A stretch of DNA of 64,000 nt from Hemibagrus wyckioides (lineage: Eukaryota > Chordata > Actinopteri > Siluriformes > Bagridae): positions 7,156,001-7,220,000 of the forward strand of contig NC_080717.1 of assembly GCF_019097595.1 (NCBI RefSeq), written 5' to 3'. Below the pieces are notes generated by a model. That model was not told where the DNA came from. It made no database searches and worked only from the letters and a program-made list of their open reading frames with translations. The translations under genes were made by a program, and so were the position numbers. Positions 1 to 15,546 of the stretch are shown piece after piece. How positions within the stretch are numbered: position 1 is the stretch's first letter; each line of letters begins with the position of its first letter.

Positions 1-812
<812 letters not shown>

Positions 813-866
813 AGCTCTTCTAAATGGTTTGAGACAAAAAGCTCATGTAACCACAGACAAGCACAG

Positions 867-955
<89 letters not shown>
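867..955 (+). repeat. (ATCT)n microsatellite
   Basis: About 22 near-perfect ATCT units, the same motif and strand as the array 55 bp upstream. The two may be one array split by the intervening unique 54 bp. Confidence 0.97.
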
Positions 956-1229
956 CAAAATGGTTTCAGATGACCTTTAAAGGCAGGATACTGACACATA
1001 CTAAAGCTCATTTCAAAGTCCATTATGCCAGATGAAATAGAACCCTATTAGTGCTCACTGTCAAAAGTGAAATAAGCAAGTACTGTATTCATTGGTTTAA
1101 TAATTCCCCCCTTTTTCTGACTTTTTCCTCCACTGGCTGGCACTGATTTATGTACTCCGTGAGACAGTGAAGGATACATGTTGCCTTTGAGAAGCATTCA
1201 GATATTAGCATCTCAGAAGGAGCATTAAG

Positions 1230-1390
1230 AGTAGCTAATCCAACTAGTGGAATGTTTTTGGGAGGAAGGAGAACACATAGGAAACCCAGAAGGATGCTGT
1301 AAGAACATGTAAAATTCTGTACAGAGCTCAGAGTGATGGAGTTATGAGGCATCATCAATACCCACTGCACCACCATGCACCTCATGTAAT
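1230..1390 (-). repeat. tRNA-headed SINE fragment, type 1
   Basis: Read on the minus strand it starts with a degenerate RNA polymerase III A box (GGTGCAGTGGG-like, near 1380). It then runs into a body that includes the phrase corresponding to 'gggtttcct..tgttctcc' and a region matching the bodies of the other type 1 copies here (for example 4085-4430 and 43611-43870). The 3' tail is missing. The 98-codon minus ORF over it is a chance reading. Confidence 0.7.
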
Positions 1391-4084
1391 CTCATTTTAT
1401 AGTAATTGTATCCGTTCTTGGTATGGATATGCTCATCATCTTAGAAATATTGGATTGTAGAGGCCGAGTCTGGTGTCCAACAGCCCCTTATTAGAGCATT
1501 TATGGATGATTAGGCAGTGATAACCTCATCAATGCCTGGATGCATCCAGATCCCTCAAACCCTCAGATCAGCATACCTGCTTGTGAGGAAGGTGAGAGAC
1601 AAATTTCACTTCTCTGCATGAACTAACCAGATTTCATCAGTCACTGGAAAACTGGTTAAGAGCCTGGAAAAGGTCATCAATTGCACCCTGTGGGATATGG
1701 GGTATTGAAATTGTTCTATGAGATTACAATAGGTTTTTATGTGAGATTACAATGTAAGATTATAATGAAACTCTTTTAGTCAGACTAAATTAATATCAGA
1801 TTCTGTATTCTTTGCAATACTTGCTGTGTAAAATACTGAGTACTGAGCTCAGATTAAGTTATAGCGATGTCTGCACAATCAAGTCAAGTAGCTTTTCTTG
1901 GCATTTTAACCGTATACAGCTGGTAAAGTACACAATAAATCAAAACTGGGTTTTTTTCAGGACCATTACTAGAGGAATTGCTAGAGACCAACAAAGACCT
2001 TAAACAAAGAACTTTATTCAATTCCGAATAAATCTGCTTAAATAGTGTTGATTAGTTATCTATAATTGCAGCTCCAATCAAAGTAATAGTGGCTGTATTC
2101 AAATCAGAGGTTTATTTTATGCTTGTTGATTATTTCTCAATACCAGTGTGCCTCCAATTCCTTACCTTATGATTAGAATTTTTAATTGGAGGAAACTAGA
2201 ACACTGTTAATAATATTTTAAATTATAAGAGCCTTATCCTGTGCCTAGCCCTTTGAGTTATTATATTAAAAGCTTTCTTGTTATTTGACAGATAATTCCA
2301 ACTGTGAGTTTAGTAATGACAACTTCTGATTACACACTGGAGGTAGCCAATTCCAGGGAAGAGACACGATAGGATGAGTGCCAGATATGAGCACCTGGTG
2401 GACGAATAGATTTGGTGGTGGTTGTGCACAAAGTGTGTATCTATCAAGGTGTGCTGCAGAGGCTTTGCAGGCCAATCTATCTACAGGGATCAGGCTCCGT
2501 GCCATCACAGAAATGCACTATAGGAAATCCATTACAAACTTCACAGAGGCCAGAGAAGGGCTCAGTATGACTGTGAAGCAAGAGGTGTGATATGGGGACC
2601 AAACTAGTTTATATAATAAACCTTAACGAGATTGGAAATCACTGCTGATGTGTTTATATGCATCACATTTCCTACTCCTCCTGACATACAAGACTTACTT
2701 CTGATTCAGTTAATAAAACTCACATACAGAATTTCGTTTTCGTTCAAAGGAAAGGACGAACCATAGGACCTATATAGGAACCATTGTTTTTTTTTTTAAC
2801 AAACTGATCCTAATTTTATCATCTAATTTAATGTAAAATAATCTAATCTAATTGTGTTTCACATCTATAGGATAGTCCAGACATGAAGCAGAATGCTTTT
2901 TTACAGTTAAAGCAAAAATAGAAAAAAATCAGAACATTTTGCCAATAAGACTATATAAACAGCAACAAATTATTGCAAGGGATGTGTAAAATAATAAAAC
3001 TGTGCATCATATTTCACTATTTCAATTCTTAAAATGTTCACGTGTGTCATGGAGTGTCATTTCTGCAAATAAACATAAATCTAATGCTTAAATCTAACCT
3101 GGAATCACATGAAATGGAGAAAATATTCCTCATCATAGTTTGTTTGATTTTTCTCCAGCAATACTTCAGCACTGATATTTGATGGTGGAAGACATGGCAC
3201 TGGAACAATAGTCACATCGTGAGAGCAGTTGCCAATGTCCATTTTATGACCTGCTTCTCGATGACACAGTGGAGATACTCCTATGTGGTAAACATGTTTT
3301 TCAACCGAACATCACCTTTGGCATCGCTAATGACACATCCAGCCTAAGCTGTCAAAGTCCAAGCACTATTTAAAAGCCCTTTGCCGTAATGCCTGTGAAG
3401 CAAACATGCCTCTTCATGGCACTTAAAGCTCAAAGAACACTGGGCATTGAAAATGATCCGGCTGCTCTTTTACCCACCCAAAGGACCCGCAAAGTGCTGA
3501 AATGTATTTTGGGAGGAAAAAGCTCAATCGCAGTCTTTGGAGAGAAATGGGAACAGCAAATTGCCATTGACCCAAGCTGACAGTAGTGGTTTTTAATACA
3601 CAGCTTTTTTTTTTCCTTTTCTTTTCTTTTTACAAAGCTAGAATAAAATGTTCGGAAAAAATAAAAGGGTATAATTAAAATTACATGTAATATATACCCT
3701 TTTTTTCTGCAAATGCACTTCTATTTTAAAGACATTACATAACCATTAATTTAATGTATACACAAACATTTAATTTCATCTGATTTATACAGTATGCGAT
3801 GTTTATACCAATTGTCTAAGTGCCTTGAAACTCATTATCTTTTATGTGGTTTCCAGCTACACTGTGTATATAACATACCACACAACTTGCTGATAGAAAC
3901 TACCTCTTTTACCTTTAGACCGTGAAAATAGTGTCCTTTCAATGTATCCGTGAAGGTTTTCAGACATCGAGGTCATTTGTATTTCAGTCACATTGATGTT
4001 CAACTAGTAGACATATTTTTCCCAATATGATTAGACTTCTTTCAAATATCTTTTTAAAATATTGGCCTTCGCATCACTGCCACT
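1391..4084. other. non-coding stretch, possible conserved segment near 3360-3590
   Basis: Mostly AT-rich sequence with no recognised family. The part from about 3360 to 3590 has a more balanced composition and no simple repeats, unlike its surroundings. It could be conserved regulatory DNA, but no motif proves it. Short ORFs (2281-2590, 3389-3580) have no family signature. Confidence 0.35.
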
Positions 4085-4432
4085 CAGCTTCAGGATTTCC
4101 TGATTTGATTCTGAGTTACTACCTGTTCAGAGTTTCGCATGGTCTCCTCGTTTCTGTGTGGGTTTTTATCCGGGTTCTCCACGTTTCCTCCCACCTCCTG
4201 TAAGCCTATTGGTGGACTAGTGATGATAAATTGTCTGTGTGAGTAAGTGTGTGAAGGTGTGTGTGCATGAAGGCCTTAGATGGATTGATGTTCTAAGCAG
4301 GATTTATTCCTGATGCATTCCAATGTTCATGGGATAAGGTCTGCTGTGACCTTGACCAGGATAAAGTTGTTACATGTACTAAGGATAAATGAATGAATAG
4401 TTGAATGAATACATGAATGGATGAATGATATA
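4085..4432 (+). repeat. SINE type 1, body and tail, head degraded
   Basis: The body contains the usual elements in order: 'gagtttcgcatggtctcc', 'gtgtgggttttta', 'tttcctcccacctcc', 'gaccaggataaag'. It ends in an imperfect ATGA-type tail (about 4387-4430). The tRNA-like head is too worn to recognise. The same body appears, in pieces, at 1230, 12491, 34822, 43611, 43950, 44340, 59558 and 61108. Confidence 0.75.
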
Positions 4433-5940
<1,508 letters not shown>

Positions 5941-8900
5941 ACACTCATTTGCACAAATTGGGCAGCATAAATGAACAAATATGATCTTACAGATGAATGA
6001 TTTTACTATGCAGCATTTCTGGCCCTTTAGTTATAAGAAATGACATCAGTGCTTTACACATAACAGCCTGATAAGTACGTCAACCTATCAATAATCGCAC
6101 ATCTCTGTTTCTTTAGATTTCATTAGTTCCGTTACTGAAACAAGGAAATTAAATTAATCTGCTGCACCTTGCAAGAAAATGTATTATAGTGTGGTTTTCC
6201 ATCCTATTTTCTAAGCTCAGTGACTCTTGAGAGGAGTATGAACTCTCGCTCGGCACCAGGCCAAAACGGACCAGTGTTGACAGATGCAGATGGCAGTGAA
6301 ATCCACCCTCAGCTGAATAAGGTTGGAACGGTGGGAACGAGGCAGTCAAGTGCATTTGACTGAGGCAAAGAATCGTTAAGTCCCGATTTTTTCCCTCAGC
6401 CTTCTCTTCCAGATGTGACCATGAGCTTTATATATATATATATATATATTTTTTTTTATATATCTCATCTCAGTTGTTTGCCCCTTTGTGTCACTACCTT
6501 TTTCTCAGCAGTCTCAGCTTGTCTCTTCCATTCTGTGTCTGTGTGTGAGACAGGCAGTGTAGAAGCAGGAAGCCACACATGACCATAGAGGCTGTGTGTT
6601 TTCTCTCAGCAGTGTGCTGATGTTCCTGCTGAATTTTTCCTGAGAAATTTAACCGAGAGCATAATTTGTTTACTCACTGAATAAATAAATAAATCCTACA
6701 TACCTGATACATCTTATATCAGTGACGATATTTCCTATGATAGGTGTATAGGTGCTTGCAATGCAGGAGGAAACAAAATATTCATGGTAGCTGCCGACAG
6801 GAATACATTATGTGTTTTTTTTTTCTTCATCATTACGCTGCAGGGCATCATTTACGTTACTCGAGCAAAAGAAACGACTTCCATCGTGTGAGAAAATAAC
6901 ATCTTATTTAACAGTTTAGTGATTCTAAAACGGATTATATACTTGAGCACTATATACAGAAGGTGCATGCGTAACTATTATGTTTTATTCCCTTGTCTTT
7001 ACTCATCATTAAATCTACAATGCTTCTCTTGTACACAGCAAGTTGTTGTGTTAACTGTGCCACCATCTTAAAAGAAGATATTCTACATAAAAAAAATAAA
7101 TAAAAATAAGCTAGCTATGAGAGTTAAATGTGAACAGAACACTAGCAGTTAATATCTTTTGCTTCAGACCTTTTCTGGTTGTTTAAAAGGTTTTTTTCTG
7201 GTCCGTTTTGCATGGTGGAAAATTCCCCTAAAATGTTTCCTTTCAATTTTGTATTCTACATCGAATAACCTTTACCTCAGGTCAGCTCCCTTTCTTTGGA
7301 AAGCTGAAAGGAGCAGGAACTTGTTTGTGGTGCCTATTATTTAAAAATGTCTGCAGTTTTTAATAGATGTAAATGAGTATTGATGGAATTTCAGTTTTCG
7401 TCAAAATCTCATTTGATGGATGTCACCATACAGTAAATCTGCTTTGAGTGTGTCTGAGTGTGCTGACTGCCCTGGCATATTAATACCTTTACCTTCGGAA
7501 GCCACGGGGAAAGAAAGTACGAATGAAAGAAAGCCAGATATGAAACATAATGAAAACAGCATCCAAATATAATCGTTTTAATAATTCACAGTCCAAAAAG
7601 TTTTCTCTTTCCATATAAATGGCAGCCTTGGAAAACTTGTGACTGTGCCTGAATCCTAGAAAAAAAGAAAATGCTGAATAATCAAAGACCAAAATGGAGT
7701 TTTTCTGCAAATATACTTTAAAAAAAAAAAAAAAAACCCTATGAATATAATTTATCAAAACAACATAGAAATGCTATTATTGCGGCTTCTTTTTAACTTT
7801 GCCTTGATTTCTTTCTGCAATGATCAAGCCAGTATGAACAGTAAAACCTGTCAGTCTGCCTAAAATGTCTAAAACTGACCTAGCTAAATATTTCCTTAGG
7901 ATTTAGTCAAGTTTGGACTTAATGCTAGTTTGGAATCATATACTAGCGGTCAAAACATCTGCAAAGTCACAACATCATCAAAAGAGAGAAGAGAGCTTGC
8001 ACACTTTTTGACATTGATGTTAGCATAAACATAAGGCAGATCTGATGAGCGAACAGACAACTCATTTCCAGTGATAAAATTATTATTATTTTAAATTATT
8101 TCTCCTTGAATTTTTTGCCTATAAAGATGACAAACAAACAAACAAACAAGCAACTAAATATCAAGCATTTATATGCTAACAATTCATGCACAGAGGGCAA
8201 CTGATGCTTTTGCTAACTTTTTTGAGGAAAAAAGCTGATTTGTTCATTGTTTTTAATGACAAAGTGGAGGTAGCTAAAATCTCAAAATTCTGTTTGAATT
8301 ATTTTTAGCTGTTTTAGGTTACTTTACACATGAGATTTTTATTTTTTCTTTCTCTCCCCACCATACCATTCAGAGCTCTCTGTATATTTTTGTTCCACAT
8401 TTACAACTAAAAATAATAAGTTTTTGGGCCTTATTTATCAAGGTCAAAACAAACAATTTGCACATAAATCTTTAAAAGTTATGTCATAGGTTGTTCTCGT
8501 CTGGTAGCAGAGAATCTTGGAGCTAGCAGTAATGTTGATTTTGACTTGGTTTTTGTGTCAAACTATTTTCTTTTGACCTCACTTATTGTGCTGCCTGAGA
8601 CCCCAAATTCACCTCTGTAATTTTCAGTGCTGTTACTCTGCTGGATACGCTGCTGAATAATATTTTTATTCTTAAAGACGTGAGTCAAAAACACTTCAGA
8701 TTATGGCTCAGAGAAATGCTTTTTTTTTTTTTTTTCAAGTAGTTTAGCTGTTTACTGCTTCTCCCTCTGGGAACTTGGCCTTTTTATAGAGTTTTGTGAC
8801 CAGTGCATGTGCCTGGAAAGGATTTAACAACATCTGTATGTGAATATGAAGAAAATCAGCATTTATGAAACTTTTCTAAATACGGTATAAATTTTTAGTT

Positions 8901-10640
8901 CTTAGACAAACATTTATACACAGCTTGAGTTTACTCAAAGATGAGATCTAGTGAATGTATGATGCATTCCTGTGTTTATTACCGGATTTTGAAGGATTAA
9001 GGATGTAAATACGTCCATACCAAAAATTTGATTCTAACAAGATATTCTTCACAAAGTCTTGATGTCTCAAATGTATCATCTTTTAATAGTGCTAACGGTG
9101 CTGAATAAATCGTAGATGCAAGATAAATAATCAGCATTTTTGTAAAACAGACATCTTCAGAACTCCAACGTAAACATGTTGGAAAGGTAGCAGGTAAAAT
9201 TGCCAACCTGACTATGTATTTTTCTCCGTGATGCTCACAGTCAGCAAATCCACTCTTCTTCACGCGGCTCTATTTCTACACTCATCTCCATTTTATCATC
9301 CATATATCCGTATCGTACAGAAAGTCAGGAAGGCGGTGGTGTGCATACATTTTGTTGTGGCCTCTCAGACTTTATTCACGATTTTTCTCTTGAACATCAA
9401 ATTAAATGCAAATTGATCGATGATGCAGAGATGGGAGGAAATGCTGCAAATTGGATCAGTGTGTATGTGTTGGACGACATGGTAATCCACCAGACTGAGA
9501 ACAGTTTAGCTGAAACAAAATGCTTTGGACGAGTCAAGAACTGCGGCTTTGCTGGGATGTAGTGACATCAATCAGAGGTTACATTCAGAGAATAACAGAG
9601 AAAAAAAATAACTTAACAATAAATTTAATAATTTAAAAACACAGCTCATATTTGCATTCTAGACTGCTTGCTTCTTCAAAGCAATACAAAAAGGTACTGC
9701 ATATAATTTATATAATAATAATATAATAAATATGACCAGGTTTTCCTACCTGAACTGGAATTGGCCATCTTTGGCTGCTCTGATACAGTTTCATCTTTGC
9801 CTTATTATTTGTAGTTGGCATTAATACTGGGCATGGTGATAGCCAAGTAAATTATACTGAGGGAGTGGAAATACTTCTCCCCCATGTTTTCAGAGATGGC
9901 TTGCGAAGATGGTCTCTGTCTTATATATTGAGAAAATACAACTTAACGAAGCAAAGTTTCTTCTCCAAAATTCTCCATTGTTGGGGATCCCTTCCTCTAA
10001 CATTTATATGACAGTAGAATTTCAAGACTTGGTCCGACTTCTGTATAAGTTTAACGAGACACATTTTTTCATGTTTTCACATGTTTTCATGTAGTACATT
10101 TATTAAAATGTATATTTGTTGATTGCGCTAAAGACCCCCTACCTACCAGTACCATCACAGAGTTGTTAGAAACCTAGATCCTTGAAGAATGCGGTGATTC
10201 TGAAAATGCCGGGAAACTGTTGGATTGCTTGTAAATGAAATCATATAAAAAGCTAAAACCGCTAACTCTGCCACTCACTCTAACGTACATTTTCAGCATT
10301 TGACAGACTGACGTATCCTGAGAGGCTGAAGTGCTTTAGAGTACCCATCGGTCCAAATCAGTCAGGGTCTTAAAATACTTTCAAGCTAAATCCTTGTTGG
10401 AATATATTCAGGGAAAGATGAATCCACCACCTGGGTGGTAGTTCAGTGAAGAGTCTTGATGCAAGAATTCCTTGTATATCAAGGCATGACTGAACTCGTG
10501 ATTTAGCTGTTTGGGCTCCCAGAGGATGATCTTTCCAGCACCTGGATCTTTAAGCATGGTGGGTCAAGTTAACTTATGCTATGTGCTCTAATGCTAGGAG
10601 AGGTTTCATACGTGCCTTTGTGATATGTGTATGCAATTAT
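5941..10640. other. long AT-rich non-coding stretch
   Basis: No gene or named repeat recognised over 4.7 kb. It holds a short (TA)n tract at about 6429-6450, an A16 run near 7720-7736, and several T or A runs. The part 6220-6400 is less repetitive. ORFs of 60-90 codons (for example 7489-7758 minus, 8997-9263 minus) show no domain. Confidence 0.45.
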
Positions 10641-10649
10641 TTGATGCAG

Positions 10650-11165
10650 GCAGCTACTGTATAGGAAGCCAATGGAGTGAACACAGCAAAATGATGATGT
10701 GGAAGAGCTTGCAGAAGTTGAGAAGAAGTCATGCATTTACATTTTGGATGAGATGGAGAGGTTGGATGGTACACAGAGGAACACCAGGACACATTACTTA
10801 TCTTTAAATAAAGTATATATTTGCACAAACCTTTTCATATAAGTTTTCAGGTAGCATCTTAATAAAAGTGTATATTTGATGGGGGTCTGTAGCCCAACCA
10901 ACCTACTTCTACCTTTAGAGCCCTTGAGGTTTGCAGAAACCATGTTGCAGAACCCTAGGTCCTTATACAAACCATATATTCTGAGGATGATAGCCACTTG
11001 CTCTAACATCTGCAGAAGCAAGTTGCAGTAATCCAGGCTTGAGAACTGAACAAGGGCCTGAGTGACTCAATGGAAAAAAATGGCCAGACTTTTGTGATGA
11101 TGTAGAGACCAAAATCTGTAAGACAGGTTAGCAATATGACCTGAAAAGTTGTCCAGAAGTAGAAG
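10650..11165 (-). pseudogene. decayed L2/jockey-type LINE reverse transcriptase C-terminal fragment
   Basis: On the minus strand this corresponds to the region after the catalytic palm of an L2/CR1-like LINE polymerase. That region is the conserved stretch whose less decayed version is readable at 40872-41332. Here the matching pieces are 10650-10791 (around 'tttggatgagatggagagg') and about 11016-11165 (around 'gttgcagtaatccaggcttgag'). Roughly 220 bp of other sequence lie between them. Frames are broken throughout, so no product is possible. Family assignment rests on comparison with the second copy and known fish LINE consensus wording, not on a search. Confidence 0.55.
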
Positions 11166-11199
11166 GTTATTTGGGTTACCACAATGTTTGTAACTTTTC

Positions 11200-11560
11200 A
11201 TAAAAAAAAAGTTTTCTGCTGTGTCCATATGAATTCTTAGAAATTTTCGGTCAAGAAACAATGTTGGGAATGGCAAAAGTACAAACAATAATCTTCTGCG
11301 GCTCAGAAGAAGCAGTCTCAAAGCCCTCCAGAGGATGAAATGATCAAACCAACGAATCATTGGGTCACAGAACTCCTTCATATTTGACATCCATAAGAAA
11401 CATTGTGAGAGGAAGGCAAGCTGTGTCATCAGGGACCCCCACCCCCCACCCCCACCCCCACCCCCTCCACACACACCACCTGCAAGCTTTCATATTTTTG
11501 GCAAACACTACTGCAGCAAGTCCGGTATCAGCTGCCCAAGGAACAACATCTACCCCTAGG
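11200..11560 (+). pseudogene. Rex1-like LINE 3' coding tail, fragment
   Basis: The plus-strand reading resembles the C-terminal tail of Rex1/Babar LINE polymerase. It has an 'FDIH.KHCER' style motif near 11383-11420, then a short stretch equivalent to 'IRDP' and a hydrophobic 'FIFLAN' block near 11490-11505. A C-rich tract interrupts it at 11436-11467. It aligns by eye with 40995-41268. It is 5' truncated and frame-broken. L2-like minus-strand sequence sits directly upstream, as in the other copy. Confidence 0.6.
11436..11467 (+). repeat. (CCCCCA)n C-rich tract
   Basis: Runs of five to six C separated by single A, followed by a short (CA) run to about 11480. The minus strand is therefore G-rich with at least five G-runs, enough for a potential G-quadruplex. 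Confidence 0.9.
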
Positions 11561-12490
11561 CTATAATCCTTTTTCACCTGTACTCCTTCTTGCGTGGTCA
11601 ACTTAAAGACATTTTCAACTGTCTTCATTTACAATATTTCATTTTTACATCAGTGAGCCACTTGTGCTGTTTATTTTCTAGTGACTTCTCAAAATAAATG
11701 GTGTTGTTTTCGTGCTCTTAAAAGCCACACAAAAATGGCTCAGTATTAGTTGAATTATTACTGTTAAATACCAATTGTTTACCTCAGGATCTATTAGCAT
11801 TGCCTATGCTTTTGTGTGAGTGTCTTTAATTCTTTTAGAATTCTTGTGTACATAAAGTAGATCGAATGCAACTGTAATATAAACACAAAGAGAATTATGG
11901 GCTGAGGAAAGATCAAAACATGACAAAACAGGGAAATAATTAAAGATGATGTAAACTATTGAGAAGACGATCATTTTCCAATAATACTACAGGAACAATA
12001 ACATGTTAGAACAAAATATTTTATGGAAACTTGTGATTTGCCTTGCAGTTGGAATTGTATTAGAAAATTAATCAACACCTTCTGACCTATCAATTCTCAA
12101 AAATTGCCAGTGCTCTAGATGATAGGAAACAGCATATTAAGTTTAGATCTACAGGGTTTTCAATCATTATTATCCATATCTATGGACTGATCTGCAACTT
12201 TATATTCATCCCATAAGGAGAATCCTCAGTCATCCTAATTAAAATAACATTAAGCTCAGGATGATCATTTTGCAGGTTCAAGATTTTTAATAGACTTTAA
12301 AGCTCAAGGCATTTAACTCCAGTGGAAGTTGGGCTCAGTTAACTATTCTACTCTTTCATTAAAAATTGTTGGTTGAGCAGCTAAATTTGATCATTAAACA
12401 CAGTAAGGACATGTTGCATGTTCTGTAACAAATCCATATTAATCTAATAAATCTTTTCCTCTATTAAATTGCAAAAATTGCACCCATTGT
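11561..12490. other. AT-rich non-coding stretch
   Basis: No gene, repeat family or regulatory site recognised. Confidence 0.5.
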
Positions 12491-12730
12491 TAAGGCTTGT
12501 TGGCTCAATGGTTAGCATGTTTGCCACTGGACCACCATGGTTGGGGGTTCCATTCCTCCCTCCACCCTGTGTGCATGTTTGTATGTTCTTCTAGTGCTTC
12601 AGGGGTTTAATCGGGGTCCTCCTGCAGGTTAGACACATGCTGCAGGTTAATTGGCATATCTTTAATGTGTGATTAACTGTCTTGTGTCCCAAGTTCCTGA
12701 GATCCAGGCTTCCTGTGATTCAGTGAAAAG
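12491..12730 (+). repeat. SINE type 1 with tRNA-like head
   Basis: A-box-like TGGCTCAATGG at 12501-12511. A B-box-like 'gggttccattcc' follows near 12545. Then comes the shared body ('tgtttgtatgttctt', 'ttaattggcatatc') and a worn end near 'gagatccaggcttcc'. The full unit is about 240 bp and in the same orientation as 43611-43870. Confidence 0.72.
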
Positions 12731-13637
12731 TCAGAAATCATAGTGATGATAATGACAAAGCAGGTTTACAGGAAGTCAGAGGTAATAGCAGTGACATGGC
12801 AATCTTGAGAGGAATCAGACACAAAAGGGAATGCATCCTGTTCTAGGTTGCACCAGATAGTTGGTAGGTTATTATGGTAGATAACAGCACTAAATACAGT
12901 ATGTTTAAAGGATGTTGAGTGTCTGGGGAAGAGTACAGGGCAGTCTTTATGACTATAGCAGTTCTTATGCACTAATCTACAGAAATTATAGATTCTATGT
13001 GAGATCATCTATTAATTAAGGCAATGGTGAAAATTGAGAATAAACTGTTTTGGATATTCATGTGAGACCATGCTCAGCAGCAGAATGATGAATACGAAGC
13101 TCCAAGCATAACAAGAATCAGAATGAATTCTGGCAGGTCCGTAGAGCGAGAGTAACCATGGCAGGAAAGTTTGTCTGAATCGGGAAGAGACATCACAGGA
13201 ACACATGTACAGCTTGACACACAGAGAGAACAGATTATATGTGCTTTTATACTGAAAGGCTTAAAAGGGAATAAAGATGGGGCTTGATTTGTGATTAGGC
13301 CAAAGTCTGAGCATCATGGGAGTGCATACAGACTGCAACGTCAGGTGTTGCTCATCATCTTCATCATCATCATCATCTCACATTTATATTATTCCTGATT
13401 ATTTTTGTTTGGATTTTTGCTCAGCCTTTTAGATGATCCTTCTGAATTCCCAAGTATATTTGTAGTATGTCTGTAAAGAGTGAAGAATTTATACCAAAAG
13501 ATGTTCTTAAATTGGCTAGAAGGAGTCGATTAATTCTTCATAACAGTGGCTCTGACAGTACTGCTGGCTGTAAGGAAATCATTTATTCATTTATCCATTT
13601 GGCTTAGAGCACGACTGGTATGTGACCTGCCTATAGG
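12731..13637. other. non-coding stretch
   Basis: No gene seen. A short CAT run sits at about 13354-13378. The 80 and 64 codon minus ORFs between 12766 and 13206 have no family motifs. Confidence 0.4.
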
Positions 13638-13766
13638 TTTGTGTGGCTGACATTTGTAAAGGAATGTAAGAAATATCATATATTTGTATGCATTTTTCTA
13701 ATATATATTATATTTTCTATATATTATTATCCCAAATCCCATTCAGAGATAGGTGTATGGTGGACA
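13638..13766 (+). repeat. unnamed interspersed repeat, copy 1
   Basis: Shares an ordered series of matching blocks with 17296-17417: 'gctgacatttgtaa', 'aatgtaagaaa', 'tttgtatgcattt', 'ccaaa..tcc..agag', then 'gtat.gtg.g.cat'. Class unknown. No tRNA boxes, terminal repeats or coding sequence are visible. Confidence 0.6.
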
Positions 13767-14368
13767 TTACACATTATTAATGACAAGTAATAAACTGAGA
13801 CAAATATGTAGTGTTTTAATAAATATTTGTTGATAAAAAAAAAAAAAAAATGTGTGTTGATATGAAATAGCTTTCTGTCTCAGGCAGGATATTTTCCACT
13901 AAGGGAAAGTCTTCAAGATGGAGAACTTTGCACTTTTAGTTTCTCTGTAATGTGTAACTATAGGTTGGTGATGCAACAACTGTTTATAGTTGTTATAACA
14001 TAAGTGATATCTAAATCGTGGCTCACATCAGCTTCTCAGCATTCATCGTTCCAATACATGAAGTATAACAACTGCAAATGCGTTTAATGTATAATCTGTA
14101 TAATCTGTATAATCTGTCATATATTCACATCATGTTAATATATTCATATAACAGCAAGCCTTGTTTTTTTTTTTTTTTTGCTTACACTGCTGATACAGAG
14201 TGAATAAATTGTCATACATACAGATTTTACCTCCAGCATGCCTTATGTAGGTATCAATTTGTAGAACTTCTTGCTCCTATTATGAGTATTATGTCTCTGA
14301 ATAATAGAAAAATACACAGTAAGCACAGCAGCTGTGGAAATATTTCACTATTACAGTGCTACTGGGTA

Positions 14369-14371
<3 letters not shown>
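13767..14371. other. AT-rich stretch with short tandem repeats
   Basis: Holds an A17 run near 13834-13850, three tandem copies of a 9-bp unit (ataatctgt) at about 14092-14118, and a T17 run near 14164-14180. No gene seen. Confidence 0.5.
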
Positions 14372-14453
<82 letters not shown>

Positions 14454-14463
14454 GACATAAAGG

Positions 14464-14539
<76 letters not shown>
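14372..14539. repeat. compound (TA)n-(GA)n-(TA)n microsatellite
   Basis: (TA)n at about 14374-14413, (GA)n at 14412-14449, a 16-bp unique spacer, then (TA)n at 14466-14539, followed by a T-run. The three ORFs over it (103, 140 and 76 codons) are repeats read as IYIY or RERE and are not genes. Confidence 0.97.
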
Positions 14540-14547
<8 letters not shown>

Positions 14548-15505
14548 TTTTTCCCTTTATGAGCCTTTCTCCCTTCAACATTTATGTATTTAAGATGCAA
14601 AAAAGTATGCAAAATAAAACTACAAAACAAAAAGACTGAATTTGTAAGGATTGTAAATACATGCCAGACATCAGATCTGAGTAATATTTGACAATCTGGG
14701 GCATAGAACATTTAGCAGATTTTACTAAGGTACTGAACATTTTGCTCATAGCTTAAGCCTAGCAAGATTTTGGCACATAGGGAACCAATCTGCTCATTCC
14801 AAATCCTCAAAAAAAAAAAAAAAAAAAAAAAAACAGCATTGAAATCTCCTGGTTGTGAAGCTTCTTGCACTCTCACATCACTCACATCATATGCGGAAGT
14901 AACCGCGAATAGATGTAGGTGGAGGGAGATGAATACGTCTGTTCAATTTTCACTGCTTCTATAAGCATGGCCTCGTAGTTCATTGGGGAAAAGCTATATC
15001 ATAAACAGAGATTGCAGTACCGCAATGGCATATGCTTTATCAACCTGATCACAGGTCTGCATCTGCAGCGGGTATAATGAAGTTTAAGAAACAGCAAAAT
15101 GAAATTGTCTCTGGCGGTCCAATTTCTTTTTCATTTTGATGAGCTGAAAAGTTCGGAAAGTTCATTGTTGCCCGACTTTTCATTTTTACACTTTATGAGT
15201 GAAAATTCACTCGCCTTAGTCAAAGAATGTGCGAGACAGATAACTGGATATCTTTGAATATCAAAGAGTTTGAGAGTAAAAGTTGGACTACCCTTGGGAT
15301 GAATGTGCAAGAAAACAAAGACATGAAATTTCTAGCAACAAGACACTTACAAGGCCTTTATTTTTTTCCTGATCATTTTGGCACACACCAAAAACAAGGC
15401 ATAACAAGGCAATGTATATTTTTGGCCACTGTGGCGTAGGTGGGAACAAACATACCTCTATATTTATATCCTACACTACTTATGGGGAAATAACAAGTTT
15501 CCAAG
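14540..15505. other. non-coding stretch with a long A run
   Basis: An A23 run lies at about 14811-14833. No poly(A) signal, target duplication or coding sequence lies before it, so it is not shown to be a retroposon tail. No gene seen. Confidence 0.45.
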
Positions 15506-15546
15506 CCTCCTCCTCCTCCTCCTCCTCCTCCTCATCATCATCATCA
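15506..15546 (+). repeat. (TCC)n(ATC)n trinucleotide tract
   Basis: About nine TCC units run into four to five ATC units. Confidence 0.95.

Noticed and set aside
11067..11474. 135-codon minus-strand ORF with poly-Gly start
   Set aside because: The Gly run is the C-rich tract read backwards; the rest is antisense to the Rex1-like fragment.
14811..14833. A23 run as the tail of a processed pseudogene
   Set aside because: No coding sequence, poly(A) signal or target duplication found upstream.
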